Below are positions 20,301 to 32,518 of a stretch of DNA of 64,000 bases, one piece after another. The notes beneath the pieces are model-generated. The model was given only the letters and a program-made list of their open reading frames with translations, ran no database searches and was not told the origin of the DNA. The position numbers and the translations under genes are program-made. Source of the DNA: Xiphias gladius (lineage: Eukaryota; Chordata; Actinopteri; Istiophoriformes; Xiphiidae); the NCBI RefSeq assembly GCF_016859285.1, contig NC_053403.1:24363948-24427947 (forward strand). The letters are read 5' to 3'. Positions within the stretch are counted from its first letter, which is position 1. Each line of letters opens with the position of its first letter.

Positions 20301-23300
20301 TTAGAGCAGTATGATGGGGAGGCATTCCAGATGGGCAGAGGGTATGTAAAAATTCAAGCTTGTCTCAATGTACCATGGTCAGCAGCATGTGCATATGTGG
20401 AAGATGGCGCCTTGTGTTTCTTTCATCACGTAGACGTCCATATGGCCCAAGATGTAATACTAAAGGAGATCTCTCAGGAGTGCTTCCACCTTAATGCGGA
20501 ACACTTGAGCAATGATGTCTGGTCTCTTATTATCTGGTTGAACCTCAAAAAAGAGATCCTGTGATTTCTGGCCACTTGGGGTTGCGGGTGAAGGTCAAGA
20601 ATAGTTGGGTTTTCCCTTGATTCGGGCCATAGCCACCACCATGGTGATCCATAAATTGACGGTGACAGCATAGTCAGGTGTCCACGTATCACCTCAGTGT
20701 CACTATTCCGGGCATCAACAGTGACCTTGTACTTTTCAGCCTTGATCGACTTCTGGTTGTCGTGGATCCAATTGAGGCTAAATTATGAAGTAATGTAATG
20801 CATTTACATTTTTTTTTTAGCTGCAATGGATATTAACACCTTTCCATAAAAAGGTTTTAAGTTCATTAAAATAATCCTTCTTTGGAAAATGTACAATATA
20901 CAAAAGTATGTTTTTCAGCTCCAAAGCTATATTTAGCAAGATCTGTGGCAACTCAGTTTTCTTGCAGGACCAAATAAACTGCTACACATAATCAAAATTA
21001 GGTTGCAATAAAGTGAAAATGAGGTATTCATTTTTTACAATTAAAGATTCTTTGTTTGGGTACATAAAATATTTATTTTAACAATTAGATTGCTGTAAAA
21101 TGTTCAGCAATAACTACTTACATGAAATAGGGTTTCCTTGATGTCCAGTATAAATTACCACCCAATCCAGTGACAAATTGGTGAGGTTTAGATTACATAT
21201 ACAAAGAATTGAAAAATTGGTGAACGCTCAGAGGGCCAAACTACAAAAATTCATTACTAAAAAAGTAATTTGGGTAGAGCTATATGACTTTGTAAGGTCC
21301 CATGAATATAACAGAAGTTTTTTACGTGAAGGTTTGCAAGAAAATCCATGACATGAACTGTGAAAAGTTCTAAATTCTGGGTGAGTTGGCATGGAATGAC
21401 CCAGTTTATCACTTTTCTCTTAAATTTTATAGAAAAAATGGGAAAAAAGGAAAAAAATTTAATCATTTAGTCACAAAAAAAAAAACACAACTTTATCAGT
21501 AATGAAAATACACCTTAGTTGCATTCCTAGAAGATATGGTATTGCCCATAAATGAATCAGGAATTCAGTCAAATAAAATTCTTGTCTACACGATCAGTTT
21601 ATCCCTTACAGTGCATATTTTAAAGAATAATTCCAGTTTACTAAAACTTGGGACTTATTTTTGTAGGTTTGTCCCTCATTCCTATTGCTGAACTCAATGA
21701 TAAATTTGTATATGCCAAAGTAAATACTGAGGTCTGGGAACACAACTACATTGCTAGAACAAAGTGTAATTGATGGGGATGATGGCCATAACTACGTAAA
21801 TAAAACAACGTATTGTAGGAAACCTGAATTATCCTTTAAGGGAAGCCCATTCTTGTTTTGCCTTATCTCATCCTATAAAGACAGACATGCAATCACATAC
21901 CACAATCTCTATGGGCATTCCTAATATCCTGTTTTTCTCCTATTCAGAAAGGATTGTATGATGAGGCTCTCAGTAGCTTTTTCCGGAATGTGGACTCAAG
22001 GTACTCAAAACTATTTTCAACTGGTAACTGCTACATGGGTTGAGACATGTGTCTTCCACAGTGGTCCAAATGTAGTCCTTTTATATTTGGTGTGCTTTTC
22101 CAGGAAAAGTGATGGGGGAGCCTGTGGTGTCGGTGGGAGAATCCAACATCTGAAGGCCAGGGTAAGTTCTGCCAATTACCAGAAAACAGCTTGAGAGAAC
22201 ATTTTTTATCTTGTGGTCTTCACAGGGGTACCAGTTTATTTTAGAGTCAGGGTCAAGGTCAGGGTTGGATTTTGTGCAATGATTGCTCTGGCATCCATTG
22301 GTTAAGGTTACAAACAGGAGTTATGGAATGATGGTGGGGGGTCAATGGCATGTTCTGAGCCTATAATGGCAATGAAATTTATTGGTTTGCCTCAAACTCA
22401 CATATTTGAATCCACAGGCGGTGCTGGTGGATATGGAGGAGGGCGTGGTCAATGAGATCCTGCAGGGTCCGTTGAGGGAAGTGTTCGACAGCACTCAGCT
22501 TCTCACAGACGTGTCAGGTTCAGGCAACAACTGGTGAGAGAGAGAATAGCCACGGGATGCCGTTTCACAAGCTCACATGGCAAGGAGCAACTGTTCCAAA
22601 CCATAATTTTTAACATACGTGTTTTACAATCGTTCTCACGTGCAGTTATAGTATACAGTGTTGTAGTTGCGTGGTCTTCAGGGATTGTAATTCGTTGGTC
22701 AAAATAAATGCAAAATAATAATATTTCCCTGGCTGAAAGGATAAAAATCTGCTTTCTTATACAGCCAACACATTTCAAATTCCCAAGAATATAACAGAAC
22801 AAGAAACAAGGGGCACTAGTAGCTTAGTAGCCTCAGCAACTGGGCGTTTTTTTGCGATTTCCCTTTTCTCAAGCCCAAGTATAATTTGGGGATAAAGGTC
22901 AGTAGTGTTTCTTGACAGGGCTGGTGTGGATATTTCCTCTATAGTTTTCTTTAGCCTGACAGCCATTGTAAAAAGAAAAAATTCCTCTTTGTAAATACAG
23001 GTTTGTCAAACAGAGTTATTGGTCAGATGGGGGGTGGGCTGGAATTTTCAGCATATTAAAGGGGAGTTCACAGGGGACAGAGACATGTGAAGTGGCTGAT
23101 TTATGTAAGTGCTGTGCTTATAGCATATAGATTTCCCCTTCAACACTGGTCTTCTTCAGCCTTTTATTATAAAAAATGTGCAGGGAATCAGCCTAGTCTT
23201 TGTTACCCTTAACAAACTAATATAAATTAATATTACTGTTGCATTGTCTTTTTTTTGAAGTATTAAATATGAAAAATCTTTGAAATACAAAGGCATGAAA

Positions 23301-26300
23301 AGGTTTGGGTACTCCTGGTTAGAATTTTTGTCACTGTCAATAGCTAAGCGATTAAAAGATGACCAAAAGGCATGAAGTTAAAGATGATCCATTTCTTTAA
23401 TATTTTAAGCAAAATTACTTTTTAATTTCCATCTTTTACAATTTCAAAATAACAGAAAAAGGAGAGTGGCTTGAAACAAAAGTTTGAGCAACATGCATGG
23501 CCAGTACACCTCCTTTGGCAGGTATCAAAGCTTGTAAACTCTTTTTGTATTAGCTTTTAGTTCTTGTTTCAGGGGGTTTTCCCATTCTTCCTTGCAAAAA
23601 GCTTCTAATTCTCTGAGATTCTTGGGCCGTCTTAAATGCTCTGATCTTTTGGGGTCTATCCAAAGATTTTCGATGATTTTTAGGTTGGGGGGCTGTGAGG
23701 ACCAAGGCAAAACCTTCAGCTTGTGCCTCTTGAGGCAGTACATTGTGGATTTTGAGGTGTGTTTAGGGTCATTGTCCTGTTGTAGAAGCCATACTCTTTG
23801 GTGATGTTTGCACAGTGTGATGTTTGCTCCCAGAACTTGCTGGTATTTAGTAGGATCCATTCTTCCTTCTACCATTGAAATTGTCCCTGTGCCAAATGCA
23901 TCAGGCTTGTTGAGATTTTCCTTTGCAGACTTCTGATGCTGTATTTTGTGGTGAGGATGCAGGAAAGGTTTCCTTCTGATGACTCGTTCATGAAGGTCAC
24001 ATTTGTGCAGCTGTCACTGCACAGTAGAACACTGCACCTCCCTTCTGGAGTATGCTGAATCTTTCTGAAAGTAGGCAAACAGGGGTTTTAATTGCCTTTC
24101 TAGCAATCCTACGAGCTGTTTTCTCAGAATTTTTTCTTGGTCTTCCAGACCTCAACTTGACCTCCACTGTTCCTGTTAAATGCCATTACAAACTGAGGAA
24201 ATGGCTATCTGAAAACAGTTTGCTATCTTCTTATCCCCTTCTCCTGCTTTGTGGGCATCATTTATTTTGATTTTCAGAGTGCGAGGCATCTGGTTTGTGG
24301 AGTCAGAGTATTTGAAATAAGCTTTGAAATTTGCATCACTTTGCCTTTTCTAACAATGATTGTGAACAAGCCATAGCCCTAACAAGCTAATTAAGGTCTG
24401 AGACCTTGGTAAAAGTTATCTGGGAGCTCAAATTTCTTAAAGTGTCCAAAATTTTGAAAGGAGTACCTCCTTTCCTTATTTTCACTCTAAAATTGTACAA
24501 AACAGTCTGTTCACAGGAACAGAAATTTTTACAAGGGGTGCCCAGACTTTTTCATGCCACTGTATCTATGGATCATTGGGCAAGTCAATGTTTGTGGAAA
24601 ATCCTGCATATACAGACCTGGTCAAAATATTTGAAACCCATGAATTTCAAGTAAGTAACTCAGAATATCTTCAGAAATAAATGCAAATTAACCAACTTTG
24701 TATAATCAAAATATTTTAATAAAATGTCCATGGTTACTGAACAAAAGAAAAAAACTTGCATAATAGTGAAATGATACAAACACAAAATGTACCCCAGACA
24801 CAAATATTGGCATCCTTCACTAATATTTGGTTGCAGAACCTTTGACAACAATAACAGCCTCTAAAAATTTCTTGTAGCCATCTAGAAGCTTCTTGCAGCT
24901 TTCCTCCGGTAGTTTCTGCCACTGTTCCATTGCTAGGACTCATTGCTGACCAGTTTACAAGAGTCCATCTTTTCCTTTTCAACCATTCTTTTTTGCTGCT
25001 GGATGTTTGCTTTGGATCGTTGTCCTGCTGAAAGACCCAAGACATTCTCCTCACACCTGGTTTTCTGACACTGGGTAACATATTTTGCTCAAAAAATGCC
25101 TTGGTAATCTTCTGATTTCATCTGTCTTTTGACACATTTAATGCCTCCAGTGCCAGAGGCAGCCAAGCAGCCCCACAGCATGATAGAACCTCCACCATGT
25201 TTTACTGTAGGTAGGGTGGTTCTTTTCCTTATGGGCTTCATTTCGTCACCTGTAAACATAATTATGCACTGCATTCTCAAAGAACTCTACTCTGGTTTCA
25301 TCTATCCATAGAACATCATCCCAGAAAGACTGTGGCTTATCTATGAAAGTTTTTGCAAACAGTAGTCTTGCCTTTTTGTGCCTTTCTTTCAATAGTGGTG
25401 TCCTCCTTGGCTTTCGCCTATGGCGCCCTACTAGTTTTAGCATGCAGCATATAGTACAGGCTGAAACTGCCACTCCTAATTGATCCAGATCAGCCTGAAG
25501 CTCTTTAGATGTCTTGTTTTTTTTCACAATCCGCATCAACCTTCGCAGACTCCTCTTACTGAGTTTCTTCTTTGTGCCAACCCCTGGAGGCATCTTAAAA
25601 ATTTTATGACTGTGAAAGCTGTTGATATCATTACGAACTGTTGAAACAGGGATTTCAAGCTCTTTGGTGATTGCCTTGGAATTCTTCTGTTTTTTAATAA
25701 TGGCATTTCTGATGCTCTCAGACAGCTCTCAGACAGCTCTCTTGTCCTCACCATTGTGAAAAAGAAACTGGAAACAATCAGCCCCTTTTTATGCAGTAAC
25801 ACCATTATTCATTGCTTAATTCAGGTCACGTGAACACTGAAAATTAAGCAAAGGTGATTTTAATTTGTTTTTTATTTTGTTTAAGGAACTAATTTAAATT
25901 CATCAAAAGGGTGCTGTGGTACATTTTGTTTTTTTTTCCCCCCCTTCTTTTGTTAAGTAACCTTGGACATTTTGTTAAAAATATTCTGGTTATACAAAAT
26001 TGGTTTCCACTTTCTCTGTCAGTTAAACTCACTCACGCAGCTTGCGGCTCTTCACACTTCACAATGACATTTAAATTTGAGTCTGTTTATTCTTCATGTT
26101 GATTTTTAATTTTATGTTGAGTTTTTTTTTATGTTTTTGTCAAGACTTTCTAAATTCATATCGCATTTTATCCACTACTTGTGAAGCTAGCAAAATCGCT
26201 TGTATATTTTTTTAGATCTCAGCCAAATAAGAAAATGAATTACTTAATTTATACATAATACTTCTTACCATATATGAACTCAACAGTAACATACCTTTAG

Positions 26301-29300
26301 CCAAGTTTTAGCTCTAACCCATGACAGAGAAATCCAAGGTAGTGTTTTACACATTAGCAATGCAGCAACCAGCTCTGATGCTCTGCTTCCTTGTCCAGGG
26401 CAGTTGGACACATGATGTACGGCTCAGCCTACAGGGAGCAGATAGTGGATAAGCTGCGGAAGGCAGCAGAACACTGTGACTGTCTGCAGTGCTTTTTTCT
26501 CATTCATTCTATGGGAGGAGGTAAGGCACAGAACTGTTTGACCCAATGCATTTAAACATTATATCCATTAATTATTTTTTCACAGATCAGAGTGCAGATG
26601 CTCCATCTTAATTTATACACAAAACTCTGGTCTTTATACATTGTACTTAAGAGTATTACTGATGCAAGACACTGCTTCTTACAATTCATACAATTAATAT
26701 TAAAAACTTGTTCAAATTTACTGTGGCCAATTAGTTTCTATTTCAGTCTGACTTATAATTAAAGTACCTTGAACAGAAGGATACGGTATGTCAGTACATG
26801 TACTGATGTTTCCCACCATCCCACAACACTGCTGTCACAGGAAGACTTTTCCCAACTGAAGTCTTTGCCATGCGCATGTACAACTATAAAAAGCTGATCA
26901 GGTTACCTGTATACATAGCCAGAAAATAAGGTTTCTTTAATCCCCTACCCTGATTATGGAAATAGGTTTCATGATGTTAAATAAATGAGGTTACTCCAGA
27001 AAGCTTCTTTAGAGCAAGTAAATGCACTGACTGAATTTGAGGTACCGGTTCCGGCTTGGGGACCAGAGTGCTGAGCCTGCTGGAGGAGGAGTTCCCTGAG
27101 GTGTGTCGAATTGTCACTTCAGTCTATCCATCTGCGGAGGATGATGTCATCACCTCTCCTTACAACAGTGTCCTGGCTATGAGAGAGCTCACAGAGCACG
27201 CTGCCTGTGTCTTGCCTGTGGAAAACCAGGTTTGTGTCTTTGTGAATGTTTCGTTTTTTTCCCCTCTCTCTGTAGATATCTCAGCTGTATGTTCACATCT
27301 AATCCATCAACAATTAACAGCATTTTGTTGTCCTTCCCTTCTCCTCCTCCAGTCGTTGGTTGACATTGTGAGCAAGATTAAACATATGTCTCATGGTGGA
27401 AAGCAAGGGCCGATGATCAAGAGAGAGAGCACCATCATCTCTGGACAGGGCGGGCTCAGTGGGTCAGAGAAGCCCTTTGATGCCATGAATAACATTTTGG
27501 CTAACCTGTTGCTTAATATTACCAGGTATAGTTGTGTGTGTGTGTGTGTGTGTGTGTTTCCATATATAGTAGACCCCCGTATGCTGAAGGAAAGGAGACT
27601 AGCAAAGTGTATACTTTACCACTGGACATGCTGCCATGTTTTCTGTTTTGTTTTTTAGTGTTAAATAAAACCCAACAAAGTTTCTTAGTAAAATGACAAC
27701 CACAGGCCTCCAGAACAGCCTCGGTGCTCCTTGTTATAGATTGTCTGAGTCTGTGTAACTTAACTGGAGTAATGAACACCATTGTTCCATAAGATATTCC
27801 CTCTTTTGGTGTTTTAATGATGGTGGTCGAGAGCTACGTCTAACACTTAAATCCAAAATCTCCCATACTTGATAGTTGGGTTGAGATCTGGTGACTGCGA
27901 AGGCCACAATATAGGATTTACATCATTTTCATACTCATCAAAACCACGCAGTGAGAACTTGAGGCATGTATGGAATTTGTCACCCATCTGTAGTTTCTAG
28001 TCTGAAGTGAGGAAACTTTGTGAATTGCTGTTAAGGCACCTTGTAGAGTTTGTGGCAACTAGTAGCACTATGGAACGATGTTTTTACCAGTGGGTCCCTG
28101 TTTCATTTGTTCGTTTGCACAAGCATGTGCACGACCATGTTCCTGGCAATGGATTCACACTATTCCACGAATCATTAATGAACCAAGAAATGCACCAACA
28201 TGCAAAAATAAAGTGATAAAATATTCAAATATTTAAAAAAAAAAGAAAAAACAGCTCTGCAAGTGTTTTATGAGGAGGGAAATTTGTTCAACAAGTTTGT
28301 TAGACCTAAAGGATACTTACAGTGCGTTTTGGTGAGAAACGGTGAATGTAAACATAAACTTTGTATATATACTCTACCAATACATTTGTCATTAAATTGT
28401 TACACGATGAGAATTCTCATTAAGAAATTTCATTTTTCGTGCTAAAGTAGTAGTAATTAGATTTTCCATGCATGTGAAAGTTGACAAGGTGTGTCACCTA
28501 AAGTGTCCTGTATTATTTGTCTTCTGTTTTAGCTCAGCACGCTTTGAGGGTTCTCTCAACATGGATCTGAACGAGATTGCCATGAACCTGGTACCTTTCC
28601 CTCGTTTACACTACCTGGTACCCAGCCTCACCCCTCTCTACACACTGGCAGATGTCAGTGTCCCCACCAGAAGGTCTGCTGTATGGCTGCCACTACAGCT
28701 ATTTTTTACCTCACAGTTGTTTTGACTCCCGCAGAGCTCCGGGTATTTAGCACACATGAATTCCATCATACCCCTCACATGCGGCTCATGTTGACTATAG
28801 TGATGAATGATGAGGGAAGCCAGTTATCCAGTGATGACTTCACTGATTAGAAGTGTGTGGAATTCATTTACACTGTTATTTATTTATTCCGTCATTTGAA
28901 ATGTGATGAAGCAGCACTGGTCAATTGGAATAAGGACTAAATGTATTATAGATGGGGCTGGGTAATATGGTTAGCCTCACACTATAAATAAGAATATTTT
29001 TCTAATAATAATATGTATTATGATATGGCAAGCATATATATTAAAATGACATGAAAGAATCAAATTGTTGTTCAATGCAATGAGCTGTGCTCCGCTGTTC
29101 TACATTACATCAGAAAAAAACCGCTTCATACTTATAAATCAACTCCAACAACTAATTTAGTTGTTTTTTCGTTTGTTTAGAAGCATTCATATAGACAGCT
29201 AAATGTCTTGAAATAATAAAATGATAGATCCTATCCCGATGATATTCCACTGAAAGTCAGCAAGCAATAATACTGAATTATTTGTGAGCTCTAACTGTAT

Positions 29301-32300
29301 ATGAATATGTGAATATGTATATCAGCACCATTATTTAAACAGGAGGCATAAGATTCTCAGGCACCACAAAGCATGGTATTCACTTCATCAAGTGAGAGAG
29401 TGTCAATGTCAAGTTTAGTGCTGTGCTGGCTTGTGACAGGAAAAACACCATTTGACCCACCACCCAACCACCGGCCTACCTTCTCCTCAACAACAACGGC
29501 CATGAAAGTGGCCTTGTGTGAGCCACGGAGACCAAATCTGCTCCAGCGTAGCAGCTCATTGGTCAAAAAGAGTGGTGGCTGTACTGGGTAACTCCCAGAG
29601 TTGAATATATGTGACTGTATGAATGCAGAGCAGGGTGTTACTTAAAAATATCTTGCCTTCTTAGCAGAGCTTCCCTAGATAAATAAAGATTCAAGAATTC
29701 TGCGTTGTCAAACATTGCCCCATTGGCCCCCAGTCTAACTCAACTGTACTGGACATCTTTGCAAGGGCATTTCATTTACAGCCAGTAAATAGATACACTG
29801 TGTGCTGAAGAAGCAAACCACAAAGGCTGTTATTTGTGAGTTTAAATGTAATATCAGAAAAAAAATTTTTTACACTGAGCAGTGTTGCAATGTGAAATTT
29901 TTTTCCTTGTTGTCTCCTCTTAACTATGTCCACTAGATTGGATCAGATGTTCAGCGATGCCTTCAGTAAAGACCACCAGCTAATCCGAGCTGACCCGAAG
30001 CACAGCCTCTACCTGGCCTGTGCCCTCATGGTCAGGGGCAACGTGCAAGTGTCCGACCTCCGCAGGAACATTGAGAGGTCAGAGCACCAATCTCTCACTC
30101 AGCCTCCATCTCCACCAAAACAGGCAGCGGAGCCAGTACACCCTCTCTGATAGGCCCAAAGATGACCTTCACACTCAGTCTCTCAAATAGTACCCCCATT
30201 CAGCACCAACAGCAGTGATTCATGACTAGTCCATTCAGCACCCAGCTCTCCTCTGCTCTCCCTTCACTGCTCTCCCTGCAGACCTTGTTTTCAAATGGCA
30301 TGTTGTCAAGAGAAACTGTAACAGAAGCTGGTGTGAGAGCACATATTTATGCGTGACCATGGTTTAAAGAGGGGAAAGGGAGGGAGGAAGAGGGAAAGCG
30401 CAGAAATATTGCCCACCAGAAGACTCTTAACAGCACATTTAATTACTGGACATGTATTGCAGCAAATTTAGGTGTTGGTCCTTTTTTTCCCCCCATGAAA
30501 CAAAAAAGAACTTTGCTGGATGCCTTGTCCTGTACATTTTTTGTAGTGCTGACAAAAAACGAATTGACAACAGTTTTTTTGACAGATGAATCATCTATCA
30601 AGCAAAACTTTCAAACATTGTTGGTTCAAGCTCAATGTGTTTTCTGTATTTTATCGTGTCTCTGTCATATCATTGTACACTTAGTATCTTTGAGTTTTGG
30701 AAAGCCGGTTGGAGATTTGAAGAGCTCATCTTGGTATCTGGGAAACTGTGATTGACATTATTTCATTAACTTAATTATTAATTGGTTAATTGAAAAAATA
30801 ATCAACAGACAAATCAATAATGAAAATCATTAGTTGCAGCCCATAACATTCACAACATTAACAAATGACTTTCTAGACATTTCTTCTAGTCACAATAGTA
30901 ATACAATCTAATAAAAGCGCTGTTAAGCTGATTTAAGTGTAACTACGTTTATACTCTAGATTCTTCCACCAATGAAATGTAAAATGCCCTCTTGGTTGCT
31001 TCAGGAACCATGTTACCATCTGAATTTCCTGCCATACTTTCTCACACTTAATGCCATTTTGTCCCTGTTGTAGACTGAGGCCATCGCTGCCCTTTGTCTC
31101 ATGGAACCAGGAAGGCTGGAAGACGAGCCTGTGTTCTGTGCCTCCCGTGGGTCACGCCCACTCCCTGTTAGCCCTGGCCAACAACACCTGTGTGAAGCCC
31201 AGTTTCATGGAGCTGAGAGAGCGTTTTAACAAGCTCTACAGGAAGAAGGTGCATTTTAAGTCATTCCAGATTTTTAGACCATTGGCGGATGCAACAAAAG
31301 GATTTAAAACCACCAAATCTCTTCTGGATACACCTTGTCAAACATGATTATTTGCTTGTTTTTCTTAACAGCTTTTCATTGAGGATTGAATATCTCTGGG
31401 TGTTTTCACAATTGGTTAGACTGCATAAGCAGACTGATTAAGCGTTGTGTGTATACAAGGTCAGAAAATAGTAATAAATAAATAATAAAAAATAAATACA
31501 TGCCCATTTTAATTTCCTTGTTTTCTCCAACATTTGTCCAAATATTATTTTTAACCATCAAGAACAACACAGAGCAGTACCAAATCCTTATATTTGAGTT
31601 GTTGGAACCAGAAATTATTTGGAACTTTTGTTTGAAAAACAACTGAAGCAGTTATTTTTTCAGTATCAAGACAGTTGTTAAATAATTTCCTGTTGATCAA
31701 CTAATTGTATAATGGCCCTCATTTTTAAGCAGGTAATCAATGAAAGTTGTCATTAGTTGCAGTCCGAGTGTGAGCATGATATTCATGATACTCAATGTTT
31801 CTTCTGTCTTTCTGCTATACGTACTCTATAATTTCCATTGAAATCTTCTCCCATCATTCAAGACTTTAACTTGAAAGGTTGAATAGTACCGAGGAGATTT
31901 TTTCAGAATTAAAGACACCACCTTCAGTGTGCCCCTTCTCTCTTTTTTTTTTTTTTATAAAGTTGGGTCATACTTGTGGTATTGTATGGCCACTTGCCTA
32001 GAACAGACCACACCACATCTCAAAAGAAACATTGCTTGGCATTGAAAAACTCATGTTTTTGTTTCAACATAATATCGCCACATTTATTTCAAGAAGGGAA
32101 CAAAGGAATCTAAATTGAAAGTTGACATACTTTTGTTTGTATTTAGACTAACAGACTTTAAATTCTATTGTCTTTTGTCTTTGTTGTTTTCTGAAGGCTC
32201 ACTTACATCACTACCTGCAAGTAGAGGGGATGGAGCAGAGCTGCTTCTCAGAGGCCATCTCCTCTCTCAGTTCACTGATTGAAGAGTACAGTCATCTTGA

Positions 32301-32355
32301 TGCCACCAAGGGGAGACTCATGCATGACACACCCAGGCTCAGAATCGTCAGATGA
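17379..32355 (+). CDS. tube1: Epsilon-tubulin (complete, 12 exons, 474 aa)
   Basis: Divergent tubulin needed for centriole triplet microtubules and basal bodies (family knowledge). Exons: 17379-17403, 17614-17687, 21948-22000, 22104-22161, 22418-22533, 26399-26520, 27042-27229, 27353-27525, 28533-28673, 29937-30077, 31074-31248 and 32197-32355. The product opens MTQSVVVQVGQCGNQVG, the tubulin N-terminal nucleotide-binding loop. The tubulin signature GGGTGSG falls near residues 147-153, with one Gly codon split across exons 6 and 7. The length, 474 aa, is almost that of human TUBE1 (475). The start is the first ATG in frame with QVGQCGNQ and sits in a GCCATGA context. All joins are GT-AG and in frame. 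The exon 7 acceptor (CTGAATTTGAG) has a poor pyrimidine tract. Introns 2 (4.3 kb) and 5 (3.9 kb) carry several transposons. Confidence 0.96.
18106..18642 (+). mobile_element. Internally deleted Tc1/mariner element
   Basis: Bounded by degenerate Tc1-type ends (TACTGTTTGGTGCAAAGTTT at the left; AAAACGTTTGGACAGTGCTG at the right, inverted). It keeps only the transposase C-terminal part at about 18207-18446, with QSPDLNIMESVWDHLKR, the D-E segment of the DDE catalytic domain. The N-terminal DNA-binding part is missing. The same family occurs inverted at 34953-35448. Confidence 0.75.
18714..21412 (-). mobile_element. 2.7-kb element with long inverted repeats and decayed Helitron Rep/helicase
   Basis: Lies in tube1 intron 2. 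The ends at 18714-18884 and 21226-21412 are imperfect inverted copies sharing GGTCATTCCATRCCAACTCACC, CAGTTCATGTCAT, ATTCATGGGACCT and TATGAATTTTTG. Reading the minus strand inside from about 20780 gives EKYKVTVDARNS, then pieces matching Helitron Rep (KPN, FTRNPKWPEITGSLF, RPDIIAQVFRIKVEALLRDLL), then the HUH nuclease motif PHMHMLLTMVH at about 20369-20400, and, after a large deletion, the C-terminal helicase motif FAMTVSKSQGQSL at about 20030-20075. Several stops and frameshifts show that it is dead. Typical Helitrons lack terminal inverted repeats, so this may be a nested pair of elements. Confidence 0.7.
19110..19700 (-). pseudogene. Antisense coiled-coil coding remnant within the long-inverted-repeat element
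   Basis: The minus strand reads as a Glu/Lys/Leu-rich helical sequence (for example DLEEQLERAIKERDF, RKDHIIAEKEKQCEELKH, NERMKNTDLRQFLKKSG) interrupted by stops and at least one frameshift. It lies directly downstream, in Rep-helicase order, of the Helitron helicase fragment. I do not recognise the source gene. It may be a host gene fragment captured by the element, a processed pseudogene, or an accessory ORF of the element. The plus-strand open frame at 19117-19686 is only its shadow. Confidence 0.45.
23288..24562 (-). mobile_element. Tc1-like transposon, decayed, near full length
   Basis: Inverted terminal repeats (GGCATGAAAARGTTTGGGTAC-type at the left; GTGCCCAGACTTTTTCATGCC at the right) flanked by TA, total 1275 bases, the normal size for Tc1. 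The minus-strand transposase is broken into several frames. The longest, at 23875-23525, holds LLQQDNDPKHTSK (catalytic Asp) and NLKIIENLWIDPKR (position of the third acidic residue). Inactive. Lies in tube1 intron 5, antisense to the gene. Confidence 0.82.
24613..25915 (-). mobile_element. Second Tc1-like transposon, decayed
   Basis: Begins about 50 bases after the previous element, in the same orientation but from a different family (end CAGACCTGGTCAAAATATTT; the far end is degraded). The minus-strand transposase starts MVRTRELSE at 25754. An 11-base tandem duplication at 25715-25736 shifts the frame near the N terminus. Further parts are KMPPGVGTKKKLSKRSLRRL, LWIDETRVEFFENAVHNYVYR (first Asp), KHGGGSIMLWGCLA and VFQQDNDPKQTSS (second Asp). 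A segment around the third acidic residue is missing or scrambled before the C-terminal tail. Inactive. Confidence 0.8.
26521..27041. other. tube1 intron 6
   Basis: 521 bases, AT-rich, no element seen. Ends in a weak acceptor (ACTGAATTTGAG). Confidence 0.65.
27526..28532. other. tube1 intron 8
   Basis: Starts with the GT microsatellite. At about 27800-28010 there is a fish-type repeat block (GTTGGGTTGAGATCTGGTGA). No coding feature. Confidence 0.55.
27532..27557. repeat. (GT)n microsatellite beside tube1 exon 8 donor
   Basis: About 12 GT units start 7 bases past the end of tube1 exon 8. Confidence 0.95.
28674..29936. other. tube1 intron 9
   Basis: AT-rich with a GC-richer patch at 29370-29590. 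No element recognised and no homologous protein frame seen. Confidence 0.55.
30078..31073. other. tube1 intron 10
   Basis: No coding feature. A purine-rich patch (GGGAAAGGGAGGGAGGAAGA) at about 30370 is the only notable composition. Confidence 0.55.
31249..32196. other. tube1 intron 11
   Basis: AT-rich with poly-T runs. Nothing else seen. Confidence 0.6.
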
Positions 32356-32512
32356 AAGTCCACTTTGTTGTAAATCTGATTAACCGTCCTTTTTTTTTTT
32401 CTGTCTGCCTAGTTTTCAAAAATGACTTCACACAACCAGATCTTTTGTGTATACCTTTATAAGTTATAAATCATATTTGTGACCTGATTTAAAAATGTTC
32501 CCTGTCTGAAAA

Positions 32513-32518
32513 AATAAA
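32513..32518 (+). terminator. tube1: tube1 polyadenylation signal AATAAA
   Basis: AATAAA 158 bases after the tube1 TGA, in an A-rich stretch. It lies before the convergent ccn6 stop at 32941, so the two 3' UTRs need not overlap. Confidence 0.6.

Larger units (their letters stand above)
17688..21947. other. tube1 intron 2
   Basis: 4.3 kb, expanded by a Tc1 relic (18106-18642) and the long-inverted-repeat/Helitron element (18714-21412). The flanks are unassigned. Confidence 0.7.
22534..26398. other. tube1 intron 5
   Basis: 3.9 kb, of which about 2.6 kb is two Tc1-like transposons in tandem orientation (23288-24562 and 24613-25915). The rest is AT-rich and unassigned. Confidence 0.7.

Noticed and set aside
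20247..20564. 105-codon plus-strand frame as a gene
   Set aside because: Antisense of Helitron Rep sequence; the minus strand carries the recognisable motifs.
25246..25593. Basic 115-codon frame as a host DNA-binding gene
   Set aside because: It is the middle of the Tc1 transposase (KMPPGVGTKKKLSKRSLRRL to NAVHNYVYR), not a host gene.
27056..27658. 200-codon open frame as one protein
   Set aside because: It runs through tube1 exons 7 and 8 and the introns between and after; the real product is spliced at 27229 and 27525.
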